The notes below the pieces were generated by a model that saw nothing but the letters and a program-made list of their open reading frames with translations, did not search any database and was not told where the DNA came from. 64,000 nucleotides of DNA from Lotus japonicus (Eukaryota; Streptophyta; Magnoliopsida; Fabales; Fabaceae), in the NCBI RefSeq assembly GCF_012489685.1, contig NC_080041.1:32849780-32913779 (forward strand), read 5' to 3'. Made by a program: the position numbers and the translations under genes. Of the stretch, positions 20,636 through 32,297 are shown piece by piece. Positions within the stretch are counted from its first letter, which is position 1. Each line of letters starts with the position of its first letter.

Positions 20636-23205
20636 TATAATGAAATGATTAATTGTTTTAATCTGAATAACAGTACATACAAGTATATATATTAAAAATG
20701 TTTGACCTGAGGAGGAGAAGGAAAAACTAGAATTAAGGCTGAACTTATGCAACTGCAACTATTACATTCCAATGCTGAGTTGTCTCCTATCAATTCTAAT
20801 CTATATACTATTAAAAAGAAAATCGTTATCCAAAACAATTTTACACATGACATTCTAAGAATCAATTTCATCACACCCCCATCTCTGGCTGACAAGTGTC
20901 ACAGTCAGAAAGACTCACACAAATTAATTATCCTAAGTGATTTTCCTATAATTTTATTTGTTTGTCCCCCATTATATGAAAAAATTATAAATAAAGTTAA
21001 TAACGTAATGTTTGAAATTTTGTTTGTTTAAATTAATATATACAGGGATCCGGAAATGTTAATAACGTAATATTTTAAGTTAATATACACAACCTCAATA
21101 TAATATACATGGTTTATTATATTATGGTTCAAAGTTTATTTTAATAGTATTCTAGGTTTATTATATTAAGGTTTTGCAATTAATTATTTATCTCCTTCAA
21201 ATTCCTTTTAATGAAATTACTTTGTGCTATCTATTTAAGGAAATTACTTTTTGCAATTAATTAATTATTTCCTTCAAATTCCTTAAATAGACCACTTAAT
21301 TATATTAAGAACTATTTACACTCATAAAAGACATTAAATTCTATATTAAATAAATGGTAGATCCATTTTTTTTTAAATCCCATTTGAAATAATTTTTTAC
21401 ATTTTAATGCAATGACAATTTGTTTAAGGAAATTCGTTTTCGAATTTCATTGATTAATTATAATCAGTTTAATTATAACCGTTGATTACCATCACTTAAT
21501 TTAATTATGTATCATTGACAATTTTAAACATTTAATTCGTTCACATATTTAAAAAAAATCATAATACAACATTTAATACTAATTACTATTGCTTCCTTAA
21601 ATCAAGTCAACGTGAATTTGTTCATCTTAAATCAAGTCAACGTGAATTTGTTCATTTCAATTCAAAACTTAAAATAAATCGAATTCTGGGTAAAACATCA
21701 CAAGTTGCTGAAACGTTGGCCAATATCTTACAATGCATACTTGGATACGAAACAAAACCGTTTTAAGAATATATTTAGAAATAACTTTATGTGATAGAAA
21801 TAGATTTGGTTTCAAAATAAAATTGATTTTAAATATTATATAATATTTTATATCTAATGCTATAATATTTGCATTCATTTTTTTATATAATTAAACTGCA
21901 TTAGTATAAATCAATATCTGAAATCAATGCCCAATTAATATAGTTTTTATGTGTTGCCAATATTAATGAGATATTACAATTATTATGTATGAAATTAAAT
22001 GAAACCAATGAAAATTAATAGTGAAATAATCAGTTAACCATTTATAGAAAATTTAATACGATATTTATGGTAGTCTATTGTTACAAATCAGAGATTACTA
22101 ATTTTATTTGAAATGTGTTTGACCATCAATCATAATTAATGGACATAATCAATGTAAAAAAATTTAATCCACCCTACCCCTTCCGTATTTTAATTAATTG
22201 ATTTATGGAAACAATTAAGTGTATCTTTTGATGGGAATAGTCTACCATAGCCTTGAACGAGATCAACCCAGTCAAACATATTTTCACTAAAATAATCACA
22301 TTAATGATTTAATTTTATGTATAATTATGATGATCATTTAACATTAATTGGTTAGGTTTTTTTTAAAAAAAAATATTGAGTGTTGGGAACTTAAATAAGG
22401 AAATTAAATTAAATAAGGAAATCTAATTAAATAAGGAAATAAGATAAAATGATAAAAATTAAAACTGTTTAGTTAATTAAGAGCCTTTGATTTTTCTGGT
22501 GCTAAATAAAACTGTTTAAATTCCTCATATTGTTGTTTTTAATGCTTGACTTTTTAGTCATTTAAATTTAAACTAAGTACCATGAAATGGAATAATTGAA
22601 AATCAGCAAAAAGTCTTCCTCAAATTTGGCTTCTGACAAGGCTGTTACAAATTACAAATCCAAAATTATTCAAATGAATTGATTTAATTTATTTTCATTA
22701 GACCTATCTTAATTCTCCAAAAATCAATTTCAAATTTGAATGAAAATAACATATTCTATTTGAGAAATTGTCAAATCGATGACAAATAGAAGTATATACC
22801 ACATAAATTTCCACAGGTATTCTTCATTCCCCTCCAACACTTATGTCTCCTAACTCTTGTCACTTTTACTAAGTCTCTAGAACACATTTTCATTTAATTT
22901 AAATATATTTTTCATAATTTTAAATAATTTTAGGATTAAATATATATATGAAGTTTTGTCAAACTTTGCAATTTGTGTGATACTCATTGTGATTTATTTT
23001 GTTTGGTTGAATGCTCATCTTTTTTTCGTATCTTAGTTCATTAATACATGTCTAAATAATGAGATCAATATTCGCCGTGCAACGCACGGGGTAAAAACGC
23101 TAGTAATGATTGAATTATTCCTCTTAATACTAATACTGACTTCATGGAATCTTCCTTTTTCATTCCTTGACCAAATCATGTTAATTTATTGCTCATGGTC
23201 CATTA
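20636..23205 (-). repeat. 5' LTR of the copia element, split by a Helitron
   Basis: LTR sequence at 20636-20799 continues without loss or duplication at 23104-23205. Together they give 266 bp, the length of the other LTR. Confidence 0.88.
20800..23103 (+). mobile_element. Non-autonomous Helitron (2,304 bp)
   Basis: Begins TCTATATACTATTAAAAAG and ends CTAG. A hairpin CCGTGC-AAC-GCACGG (23075-23089) lies 10 nt before the CTAG. It sits exactly between A (20799) and T (23104), with no target duplication, as Helitrons do; the empty site is shown by the other copia LTR. No Rep/helicase ORF. Contains a 31-bp tandem duplication (AAATCAAGTCAACGTGAAT... at about 21597-21657). Confidence 0.92.
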
Positions 23206-23210
23206 CTCAA

Positions 23211-24141
23211 GATCTCTTTCTCTTCTTCTCTCGATCTAATTTGCATGGGGTGAGGTGAGGGGGTTTGCAGGGCTTAGATTGGGGGTGGGGGGAGGGGGTT
23301 GCAAGGGTGAGTGTGAGGATTTTTATGGTGGGCTTTCTAGGTTTGGATGTATGGGTATGATGAGTGAAGTGGTAGATTTTCTGAGTTTAGATGTTATGGT
23401 TTGATGGTCAAGGGAGTGGTGCAGATTCCATATTTTGGGTTCTAGATTTCAATGACGAGGTCGGGGTATAATGACGAATTTGGGTGATTAAAGACTTTTT
23501 CGAATATGGGGTTAATAAATAGAAAAAAAAAATTATTGATTTTTATTGTTGTGGTTGTTGAAGTATGAAGATAATTCAAAAATAATGAAGATGGTGATGA
23601 ATAAAGAAGTTGACTAGATTTGTACGTAATTTTTATTCATTAATTAATAATTTAAATTTAAATTAGATATTAGTTATACACAATAGAATATAACATTAAT
23701 TATCTTCCGATGTATAAAAAAAAAGACTATAACATTAATTAAAAATATTAACTAGTGACCTCATCACCTCTAACATACATGTTGGTGTGCCAATAGGAAC
23801 GACGAGCACACGTTTCAATTTGGTCGAAGCTCTTTGACTGAGCTTCGGCAAAGACTAAAATTATGCCCTTTATAAAATCGAGGGATGAGTTTGCAATGGA
23901 GATACAATGGGGCGGGTACCCAAAGTCGGATCCTGACCCGGCCCAATACCCGTGGGTATTTACCCGGACCCTCCATTAAATAAATGGGTACCCGTTTAAG
24001 GGGTATAAAACGGGTCCAGGTACTTGCGGGTATCAATGAGTACCCGCGGGTATCCATATCTTGATTTTTTCTTGATCATTTGCACAATTCAGGCTCAAAG
24101 TGGTCCATTTAAGATCACCACAATCGCACCATTTAGAGGGT
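23211..24141. other. Intergenic stretch with (G/C)GGGTACCC-type repeats
   Basis: No gene was seen. 23240-23310 is G-rich low-complexity DNA. 23905-24055 holds many GGGTACCC/GGGTATC units in both orientations, including CCCGCGGG, resembling subterminal repeats of a hAT-like element whose limits I could not fix. Confidence 0.45.
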
Positions 24142-24981
24142 CAGGGGTGTACCTAGGGAGGGGCTGACAAGGCCACGACCATTTTAATTTTTTTCACCGA
24201 CTATAGGTATTTTTTTTAGTTTTGTTTGTGGTTTTTATTCAACCTCTGCAAAGATTTGTTACTATTGTTGTATAATTTTAGTTTCATCCCTCAATTATCA
24301 CAAGTTTACACTTTACAACGTCCTGATGAAACTAAACGAAGTTCTTATTTTAAATTAATAACAAGTTTGATAAGCTTATTTGTTGAAATTGCTAAGGTTT
24401 TTGAAAATGTAAATGAGAATACATTCAATTCTTCTCAACGAAGAGATACGAGAGCAACTTCTCGAAAATTGTTGAGTTTTGAATTTTCTTTTATGCGTAA
24501 TGTGATGAAAGAAATATTGGGAATCAGTGATACACTTTGGCAGTCCTTACAACTATGAAAGAAATTTGTCATTTCAGCTAAGACATTATCATTCAGATGT
24601 TTTCCGAGATCTTAATTTAGGAAAATTGTTTACTTTATAGCGATCTTTTCGTCTTTCAGCTAGATTTATACGTCTTGTTTTTTAACTTCCTATTTAATAA
24701 TATCTATATAGCGATTCTTTCTGCAATGAAAGTTGTTAAGACTCGAGTTCGCAACAAGATTGAGGATGATCTTTTTTTCAGAAATGTATTAGTTGTATAC
24801 ATTAAGTGAGAAACTGCTGAAAATTTATAGTTGATACAATAATAAATAAATTTAATATTATTAAAGAACAAAGAGTTGTATTCAAACAAATTTTTGTATT
24901 AGTTGATGCAATATCCAGTGAACAATGTTTTAGTCTTTCATTTCGCCCCACATTGAAAAATTTCCTGATACGCCCTTACAG
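24142..24981 (+). mobile_element. Decayed hAT element with transposase remains
   Basis: The left end CAGGGGTGTACCTAGGG and right end GATACGCCCTTACAG resemble diverged hAT termini (CAGGGGCGGA... / ...CCGCCCCTG). Transposase fragments lie between them. No matching 8-bp duplication was found, so the limits are approximate. Confidence 0.5.
24304..24890 (+). pseudogene. hAT transposase (DUF4371/TTF-type) relic
   Basis: A first block (24304-24558) reads LQRPDETKRSSYFK, then SSQRRDTRATSRKLLSFEFS and NVMKEILGISDTLWQSLQ. This follows the LQRPGDTRWxSH...FEFVF.LHLMKEILGITD.L.QALQ pattern of plant zinc-finger/hAT transposases. A second block (about 24713-24890), in a broken frame, reads AMKVVKTRVRNKIEDD and VVYIK, matching the segment before the C-terminal hAT dimerisation region (VVYIE). 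The DDE-type catalytic parts are not recognisable. Stops and missing segments make it inactive. Confidence 0.7.
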
Positions 24982-25129
24982 ATAAAAGTAATAGACAACG
25001 AATACTCAAAAGCTAAGTGAATGGTTCACTGAACTGTAAATATTTCCATGTGAAATAGGATATCGTAATACACAGGAAAAAAGGCGCAGAAACATCCAAA
25101 TGTGGTATCACTGAACTGTAAATATTTTC

Positions 25130-25339
25130 ACTCGCTTTGTTTACTCTCGCTTGCTCTCGATATTGGTTAGCCTTAGTCACGGGTAACCCATGATCCAACC
25201 GGATCAAAACCCAAGCTATAAATAAAAGAGGACCGCCCAAGCGGAGGATCCTATCATTTCACGCATTTTTACTCGCTTTGTTTACTCTCGCTTGCTCTCG
25301 ATATTGGTTAGCCTTAGTCTGCGGTTCCATACCGGAACA
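25130..25339 (+). repeat. Rearranged 5' LTR of element 2
   Basis: 25180-25339 matches the last 160 bp of the 3' LTR and includes the TATA box CTATAAATAAAAG near 25216. Directly upstream, 25130-25178 is a 49-bp copy of 25271-25319 (ACTCGCTTTGTTTACTC...CCTTAGTC). The proper LTR start is therefore replaced by a duplicated downstream segment. A further near repeat, CACTGAACTGTAAATATTT, occurs at about 25027 and 25109. Confidence 0.8.
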
Positions 25340-25340
25340 T

Positions 25341-25358
25341 TGGCGCCCACCGTGGGGC
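25341..25358 (+). other. Primer-binding site of element 2
   Basis: TGGCGCCCACCGTGGGGC begins two nucleotides after the LTR end (25339). It is a known type of site in plant Tat/Ogre-like elements. The tRNA was not verified. Confidence 0.65.
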
Positions 25359-25394
25359 CGAAGGATACTTTCCTAGGCTTCGTTTTTCATCGCG

Positions 25395-26744
25395 ATGGTG
25401 ACTCGATCCGGGGCGAACGGAGAGAGGAATCATGTTCAACAAAATGATGTTCCTCCCGATGTTCTTCAGCGGATCATGGACGATCTCAATGAACTTCGTC
25501 AACATAATCAGCAGTTGCAAAATCAACTTACTGATCTTAATCAGACTCAGGGTTTACGAGAGGGCGATCGAAGAATGGCTGAGACGGTGGTGGACTTTCA
25601 ACCTTTCACAGAGGAAATAGCGAACACTGCCGTCCCAGACAATTTGAAGACGTTGAAACTTGATTCTTACTATGGCGATTCAGATCCAAAGGACCATTTA
25701 GTGTATTTCAACACGAAAATGGTCATTGTAGGCGCATCAGACGCGTTGAAGTGCAAAATGTTACCGTCAACTTTTAAGAAATCGACGATGATTTGGTTTA
25801 CAACTCTACCGTCAAGGTCAATCGTCAATTTCACAGAATTATCTACAAAATTCTTGTCTCAGTTTTCTACCAGTCGTGCACAAAAAGTGACTCCGGCGAC
25901 ATTATTCAACATTCGGCAGGGAGTAAATGAGACTTTGCAATCTTATATGGGGCGTTTCAATCAACTATCTGTTCATTTGGAGGATAAGATGCCAGAAATT
26001 TGCATTGCAGCCTTTGAATTGGGTTTGAGGCCGGGCGGTCTAAACAGTAATTTAAGCAGGAAACCAGTGGAAACAATGGTGCACCTACGCGAAAGGGTTC
26101 AAGGATACATTAGGGAGGAGCAAAGTGATCAGATCAAGAATAACCGCCCAAATGCGGTGGTAACTGGGCAGAAACAGCAGTTCGAGGCGAGAAAAGGAGC
26201 GGTTACAGATCAATATTCGAAGGGATGGACCGAACGTGGCAACGCAGGGTATAATAATCGTAACCGTTATGACGGCCGATTTGATAACCGTTCTAATTTC
26301 AAAAATCGTGCTCAACCGTATGGAGTGCGTGGGCCAGGACATTCGATGACGTGGACTCGAAACCAAAATGACCGTGCAGTACCTTTGGCGGTTAATTTGA
26401 CTGAAGCTTTGCACACGTGTTTGGAGGCGAATGTTATTCGTTTTCCACGGCAGCCAAAGCCGTCAACGGGTTACGTGGATAAGAAGAAGTGGTGCGAGTA
26501 TCATAGGATTTCAGGGCATAATACTGATGACTGTTTTACTTTGAAGAAGGAGATTGATAAATTGATAAAGGCTGGGTATATGAAGCAGCTTGAGGGGCGA
26601 AGCAATTCAGATGAAGCAGGAACTTCAACAAGACGAACCGAAGATGGAAAAGAGATTGAGGGGATGGTCAAGATAGGCAATCGGATGGAAAAGCAAAGGG
26701 GCGAATTCATTCTATTTTTGGTGGATTTCGTGGCGGAGGAATGA
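25395..26744 (+). pseudogene. Element 2 Gag
   Basis: A 449-residue ORF. The N-terminus has a Gln-rich coiled stretch (LNELRQHNQQLQNQL). The middle carries the retrotransposon Gag block (LDSYYGDSDPKDHLVYFNTK, LSQFSTSRAQKVTPATLFNI, ESLQSYMGRF-like text), and near residue 380 a Cys/His motif WCEYHRISGHNTDDC. The last residues before the stop at 26744 are out of frame. The text expected there (IFGGFRGGG) lies in the pol frame, so a 1-nt shift occurred upstream of about 26700. In related Tat elements Gag and Pol are often one frame. Apart from that shift the Gag looks intact. Confidence 0.85.
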
Positions 26745-28411
26745 CTAATTCAGCTCGTAAGAGGTACGTTCACTCCATTAATGCTGTTTACTTTAACGAT
26801 TGGGGAAGTTGGGCAACCAATCAACCCGATATAACGTTTACTGTGCGAGATTTTGAGGGAGTACAGCCTCACGAAGACGATCCAATTGTTGTAATGCTGA
26901 GGATTGCTGATTATGAAATTGAGAGGGTACTTCTGGATCAAGGAAGCTCGGCGGATTTGATTTATGGTGACGCTTTTGAAAAATTGGGGCTAAATGAATC
27001 TGATTTGTTGCCTTATGATGGTTCTTTAGTGGGTTTTTCTGGAGAAAAAGTATTTGTTCGAGGATATGTGGAATTGAAGACTGTCTTTGGAGAAGGGAAG
27101 AATGCGGAGGCATTTGCTATTAAGTTTTTGGCAGTAAAGTGTACTTCACCGTACAATGTACTCATTGGGAGGCCATCACTAAACAGATTGGGGGCGATCA
27201 TTTCTACAAGACATTTAACGGCGAAGTATCCATTGAGCAAAGGAGGAGTTGGAATTTTAAAGGCTGATCAAATGGTTGCTCGAAAGTGTTATTCAGAAAG
27301 TTTTAAGCAGTATGGGCACATGGGTAAGAAAGCAGTGAAAGAGGGGCATCGAGTCTATGAGGTGGATTTAGAACAGTCAGAAATTATTTTGGATCCTCGA
27401 GAAGGATTCAGTGAGCACAAGATGAAATCAGAAGAGGAAACTAAGGCGATCCAAATTGGTGAGCGAAACTTGAAAGTTGGTGTCAATTTAACTACAAGTC
27501 AGGAAAACAGGTTGGTAAAATTGTTATATGAGAATATGGATTTGTTTGCATGGAGTGCAAGAGATTTACCAGGAATCGATCCGGAATTTATATGTCACAA
27601 ATTGGCTTTAAATCCTGGGGCGAACTATTGCTATCAGACTATGCCGTTTGGGCTGAAGAATGCGGGAGCAACATACCAAAGGTTGATGGATAAGGTGTTT
27701 GATAAGCAGGTGGGGCGGAACATGGAGATTTATGTAGACGACATGGTGGTCAAGTCAGAGGAAATGGTGGCGCATTGTTCTGATCTTGAAGAGGCTTTTG
27801 GCGAACTAAGAAAGCATAACATGAGACTTAATCCGGAAAAGTGTTCGTTTGGAATTCAAAGCGGAAAGTTTTTGGGTTTCATGATCACAAGGAGAGGAAT
27901 TGAGGTGAACCCTGATAAGTGTAAGGCGATACTCGATATGCAGAGTCCAACCTCAGTTAAAGATGTGCAGAAGTTAACAGGAAGAATAGCAGCTTTGTTC
28001 AGGTTTCTTCCGTGTTCTGGGGAAAAATCAGCACCATTTTTTCAATGCTTAAGGAAAAACAAAATTTTTCAGTGGACTGAAGAATGTGAGAGGGCGTTCC
28101 AAAGTTTGAAGGATCATTTATCCAAGCCACCAATTTTAGCCAAACCAGTTCCAGGTATTTCATTATCAATGTTTATTTCCATCTCTGATAATGCAGTTAG
28201 TTCAGTTTTGTTGCAAGAAAATAAGGATGATATGAGGATCATATATTTTGTGAGTCATGCTCTTCAAGGAGCTGAAGTTAGATACCAAAAAATTGAAAAA
28301 GGCTGCATTAGCTCTAATCATATCCGCCAGGAAATTAAGACCTTATTTTCAAGGCTTTCCAATTGTGGTAAAAACAGATTTGCCACTTCGCCAAGTTTTG
28401 CAAAAGCCTGA
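26741..28411 (+). pseudogene. Element 2 protease and RT with in-frame RT deletion
   Basis: Starts with the protease (VLLDQGSSADLIYGDAF near 26930; FLAVKCTSPYNVLIGRPSLN). The RT then runs from LPGIDPEFICHKLALNPG directly to NYCYQTMPFGLKNAGATYQR. Compared with element 1, about 118 codons are missing in frame, including the fingers, VKK/KWRMCVDYTDLN and the motif A catalytic Asp (MDAYSGYNQ). YVDD (about 27734) and the thumb remain. The first RNase H (ISISDNAVSSVLLQE) follows until a single extra A in the run 28296-28300 shifts the frame, ending at 28411. The RT must be inactive. Confidence 0.9.
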
Positions 28412-30260
28412 TCTGGCTGGAAGAATGGTTTCCTGGGCTGTTGAATTGTCAGAATTTGAAATCACTTTTGACAGGAAAGGTATGGTTAAAGCACAGGTAT
28501 TGGTGGATTTTGTTAATGAAATGTCTTCCAGTGAGAAAAATATGGAAGTTGGCGAATGGAGTTTGTCTGTAGATGGTTCGTCTAATGTCAAGGGAAGTGG
28601 AGCTGGAATAATCTTAGAAGGACCAGGTGGCGTGACAGTTGAGCAGTCACTCAAGTTTGACTTTAAAGCAAGCAATAATCAGGCAGAGTATGAAGCTATA
28701 ATTGCAGGTTTGAAGTTGGCGATCGAGATGGGGGTCAAGAGCATAATGATTAAAACAGATTCTCAGATAGTTTCCAGGCAAATTCAGGGTGAATATCAGG
28801 CGAGGGACGCACAGCTGGCTAAGTATTTATTGAAAGCTCAGGGATTGATAAAGCAGATAGGCACAGTGCAGGTCAATTATGTTCCGCGGGAGGAGAATAC
28901 AAGGGCGGATATTCTATCAAAGTTAGCAAGCACCAAGAAGCCGGGAAACAATAAGTCAGTCATCCAGGAAGTTTTGAGCAGCCCAAGTATCGAAGAAGAT
29001 GAGACAATGATGGTGTTAACTTTAGCGAATTCAGATTGGGTGGGGCGTATCAAACAGTGTTTGGAGGCAGAAGGCTCTGATGTGTTGACATTCTCTATGG
29101 ATCAAATTCGCGAGGCAAGTCGTTACACATTGTTGGGCGATCAATTGTACAGAAGAGGGATTGAAGTTCCTTTATTGAGATGTGTCTCTAAGGATGAGGC
29201 GGAAAGAATCATGTTTGAGGTTCACGAAGGTGTGTGTGCAAGTCATGTAGGGGGAAGATCTTTGGCGGCGAAAGTGCTCAGAGCAGGGTTCTATTGGCCA
29301 ACTTTACGAGGGGATTGTATGGAATATGTGAAGAAGTGTGGTAAATGTCAAATTTATGCAGATTTACATAAGGCGCCGCCTGAGACTCTTAGCTCAATGA
29401 GTTCATCGTGGCCATTTGCAATGTGGGGAGTAGATATTCTGGGATCGTTCACTCCAGCCGGTTCTCAAATCAGATTTATTTTGGTGGCGGTGGACTATTT
29501 TACTAAGTGGATTGAGGCGGAATCAATGGCGAAAATAACAGCAGAAAAAGTCAAAAAGTTTTATTGGAGAAAATTGGTTTGCAGATTTGGCGTTCCAGCA
29601 ACTATCGTCTCAGACAATGGAACACAGTTTACAAGCAGGAGTGTAAAGGATTTTTGTGCAGGAATGGGAATTGAGATGCGTTTCGCCTCAGTTGAGCACC
29701 CTCAGACAAATGGACAAGTGGAGTCAGCGAATAAAGTCATTCTCAATGGAATTAGAAAGCGTCTAGGCGAAGCTAAGGGATTATGGGCTGAAGAGTTGAT
29801 CACGGTCATTTGGGCGTACAATACTACTCCTCAATCAACTACTGGCGAATCACCTTTTAAGTTGACTTACGGGGTAGATGCAATGATACCAGCAGAATTG
29901 CAAGATGTAACTTTCAGGGTGGCAACTTATAATGAAGAGCAGAACGACATGAATAGAGTGGTTGATCTCAATTTAGCAGAGGAAACGCAAGCAGAGGTTC
30001 GTTTGAGGCAGGCAATGGTAAAACAGAGGTCGGAAAGGCGATACAATTCTAGAGTGGTTCCGAGGCAAATGAAAGTTGGTGATTTGGTTCTGCGTAGGAA
30101 GGCAAAGGGGCCTGATGATTCGAAGTTATCACCTAATTGGGAAGGACCTTACAGGATTCTGCGAGAGCTTGGTCAAGGGGCGTATCATTTGGAGGAGTTA
30201 TCGGGGCGAAGGGTCCCAAGGGCTTGGAATGCACAGCATCTCCGTTATTATTACAGTTGA
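28300..30260 (+). pseudogene. Element 2 second RNase H and integrase
   Basis: Continues pol after the 1-nt frameshift. A second RNase H (SLSVDGSSNVKGSGAGI, NNQAEYEAIIAGL, IKTDSQIVSRQI, ENTRADILSKLAS) has all four acidic positions; a dual RNase H is a Tat hallmark. The integrase follows with an HHCC zinc-binding region (HEGVCASHVGGRS ... CGKCQIY), the first Asp in WGVDILGSF, the second in VSDNGTQFTS, and the Glu in GQVESANKV. It ends with a GPYRI block and LRYYYS. This segment is open throughout and lacks only its connection to the upstream frame. Confidence 0.9.
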
Positions 30261-31338
30261 AGTGCAGGGTGGTTCGTTCGGTTTGTTTTGTGTTGTACAG
30301 TTTGTTTCAGTGTATGTTTGTCCAAGACTATGTTTCGTTGTTTCAGTTTTGTGTGTGTTGAAGTCTACGTTTGTTGGTTGTATCGTTTAAGACTATGTTT
30401 GTTGTGTAAGATTAAATTTGATGCACTCTTTTCTCTACCCCAGGCGGGAGAGTTTTTAACGAGGCATCAATTATTAATGAATAACAGGTGTGCACTCTTT
30501 TCTCTACCCCAGGCGGGAGAGTTTTTAACGAGGCATAACCTTTTTTAAAATGATCAAGGGCTTATCATTTTACTTATTTCTTTTACCCATAGCGGAAACT
30601 TATCAACTAAGGTCTATCAATTGGGCGACGTCAGACAATTGAGAAAAAAGTAAGTCTCTTAAAACAAGAGCATTCGGCCACGAATTCATAAGCACAGTCT
30701 TAAATTGGATTTAAGCTTGTCCAAACTAAGCACAAGTCTCCACGCGAGCATACTAATGAAATCAAATATTTTGACTTTGATTTCCATGAGTAACTATGTC
30801 AAAAATGAAAAATTTGACTAAGTTATGCAAACAAAGGCCTTATGATTCCAAAGTAGTTGATTAAGTTTAAACTCTAAAACATTTAAAGAGATTCACTCAA
30901 GAGTATCTTACTATGTACAGTAAAATGAGAGGGTAAAGTACTCCACTAAATGATGAAGGCGGACTAACTTTGGTGAAAGGTTAGTAAATGTTATTTATGT
31001 TAAGTTATATTTTGAAGTTATATGATAACCTGAATATTTCAGTAACATTGTGTTCAATCATAGAATTAGTAATTGTGATAGTTGTTTGGGGGGAACAAAG
31101 GGTAACGTTATTACTAGAGTCATGAAGTTTTAGGTTTTTGGCGAAACAATTATAACATGTTTTGGTTATTAGGCGAAACAATTAGAATGTGATGCATTCA
31201 TGTAGCGCTGAAAGGAAATTCATTACAATAAGGGAAGTTCAGTACATGGCAGCCAAGAAAACAAAATAGACAAAGATCAAAGAGACCGAAGGTCTTTTAT
31301 ATAATTTGCTAAAAAGGAAAAGGGCACAAGACTTGTCA
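30261..31338. other. Post-pol spacer of element 2
   Basis: Non-coding and AT-rich apart from the tandem repeat near its start. Nothing else gene-like was seen. Confidence 0.6.
30422..30536. repeat. Direct repeat with AGTTTTTAACGAGGCAT motif
   Basis: A 46-bp unit (TGCACTCTTTTCTCTACCCC..., ...GTTTTTAACGAGGCAT) occurs at 30422-30467 and 30491-30536 with a 69-bp period. GTTTTTAACGAGGCA text just after pol recurs in plant Tat-type elements. Confidence 0.75.
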
Positions 31339-32285
31339 CTAATGGTTTTCTCCTTCTCCTTCTTTGGTGTTGACATTCTCTTCTTCATTCTTGTCTTCTT
31401 CTTCTTCTTCTTCTTCCTCTTCTCCTTTCCCATCCGCGTTATCCGGGATGATCAGTTTTCCATCCACGATACGAGCATAAGGGTTTGACCCCTCCAAGTT
31501 AATTGCCAGGTCAGGATTGAGAAAGGAGATTTGGCTTAGTGCTTTGGCGAAGCCAGCCTCAAATTGATCCAAAACAGAACATTGTAATTCAGCAATTTCT
31601 GTTTTCATCTTAGAATTCTCGTCCAGAGTTTGGTTGTGAACAGTAGTAATCTGGGCGAGATCAGCTTTCATCTTGTCATTTTCTTCAGTCAATGTTTGAA
31701 CAGAAGCTTTGTGATATTCAGCAGTCTTCTTCGCATTCTCAATTTCTACAGCCAAATCAGCAGCTTTTTTCTCAATGGCTTTGTTGGATTTATCTAACAA
31801 CTTCAACGTTGCTTTCAACTTTCCAATTTCTTTTTCTTTTTCTTCAACAAGTTTGGCATTGGCGAGGCCATCGAAGCCGTTAGACTCTAAGTCAATCATC
31901 TTGGCGACTGCAGCAATCTCTAAACCTTTGGTCATCATAGCTTGACAGGCCTCTTTTAAACCCATCTTCCTCATTTTCTCACGGTCAGCCTCAAAAACCA
32001 GGTTCGTTTCCAGCCTCAAAAGTTTTCAAAGAGATATGTGAAGTTTCGCCCCTGACTATCTGGCCCCCCGAAACAACACGGCTCATCAGGGGCGCAGGGA
32101 ATTATGTCCAAATGTGCATCTAGGCCATCTTTCCTAAAGTTGTATTTAGTGACTAAATCTATAATAGCTTTTGGAGTACAATATTTAGAGAATTGTTTTT
32201 TGATTTTACTAGCTACCCATAGGGAATCAGCGATAGGTGGGACATTAGGAGTAGAAGCCTCTTTACGGGTGCGTTTAGAAACCAT
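31339..32285 (-). pseudogene. Element 2 antisense accessory gene, internally deleted
   Basis: Reads from the ATG at 32285 (MVSKRTRKEAS, basic) for 89 codons to FGGPDSQGRNFTYLFENF, then a stop. From about 32019, in another frame, 226 codons continue as a charged coiled coil (VEEKEKEIGKLKATLKLLDK, MKADLAQITTVHNQTLDENS) ending in a Glu-rich tail. Compared with the minus-strand gene of element 1, the N-terminal and coiled-coil parts are present but the central PF04195-like domain is missing. The junction lies by two copies of TTTTGAGGCTG (about 31987-32023), suggesting a repeat-mediated deletion. The short N-terminal match is weak; orientation, position and coiled coil support homology of architecture. 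Confidence 0.65.
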
Positions 32286-32297
32286 TTTCAAAGTGTC

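Larger units (their letters stand above)
18495..23205 (-). mobile_element. Internally deleted Ty1/copia element with TA...TA LTR ends
   Basis: Two 266-bp LTR copies enclose a copia pol fragment on the minus strand: 18495-18760, and 20636-20799 continued at 23104-23205. CTCAA at 18490-18494 and 23206-23210 is the target duplication. Read on the minus strand the LTR runs from TAATGG to CATTATA, so its ends are not the usual TG...CA. Non-canonical TA...TA ends are known among plant copia elements. The two LTRs differ at about 10 positions (about 4%). gag, protease and integrase are absent. Confidence 0.85.
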
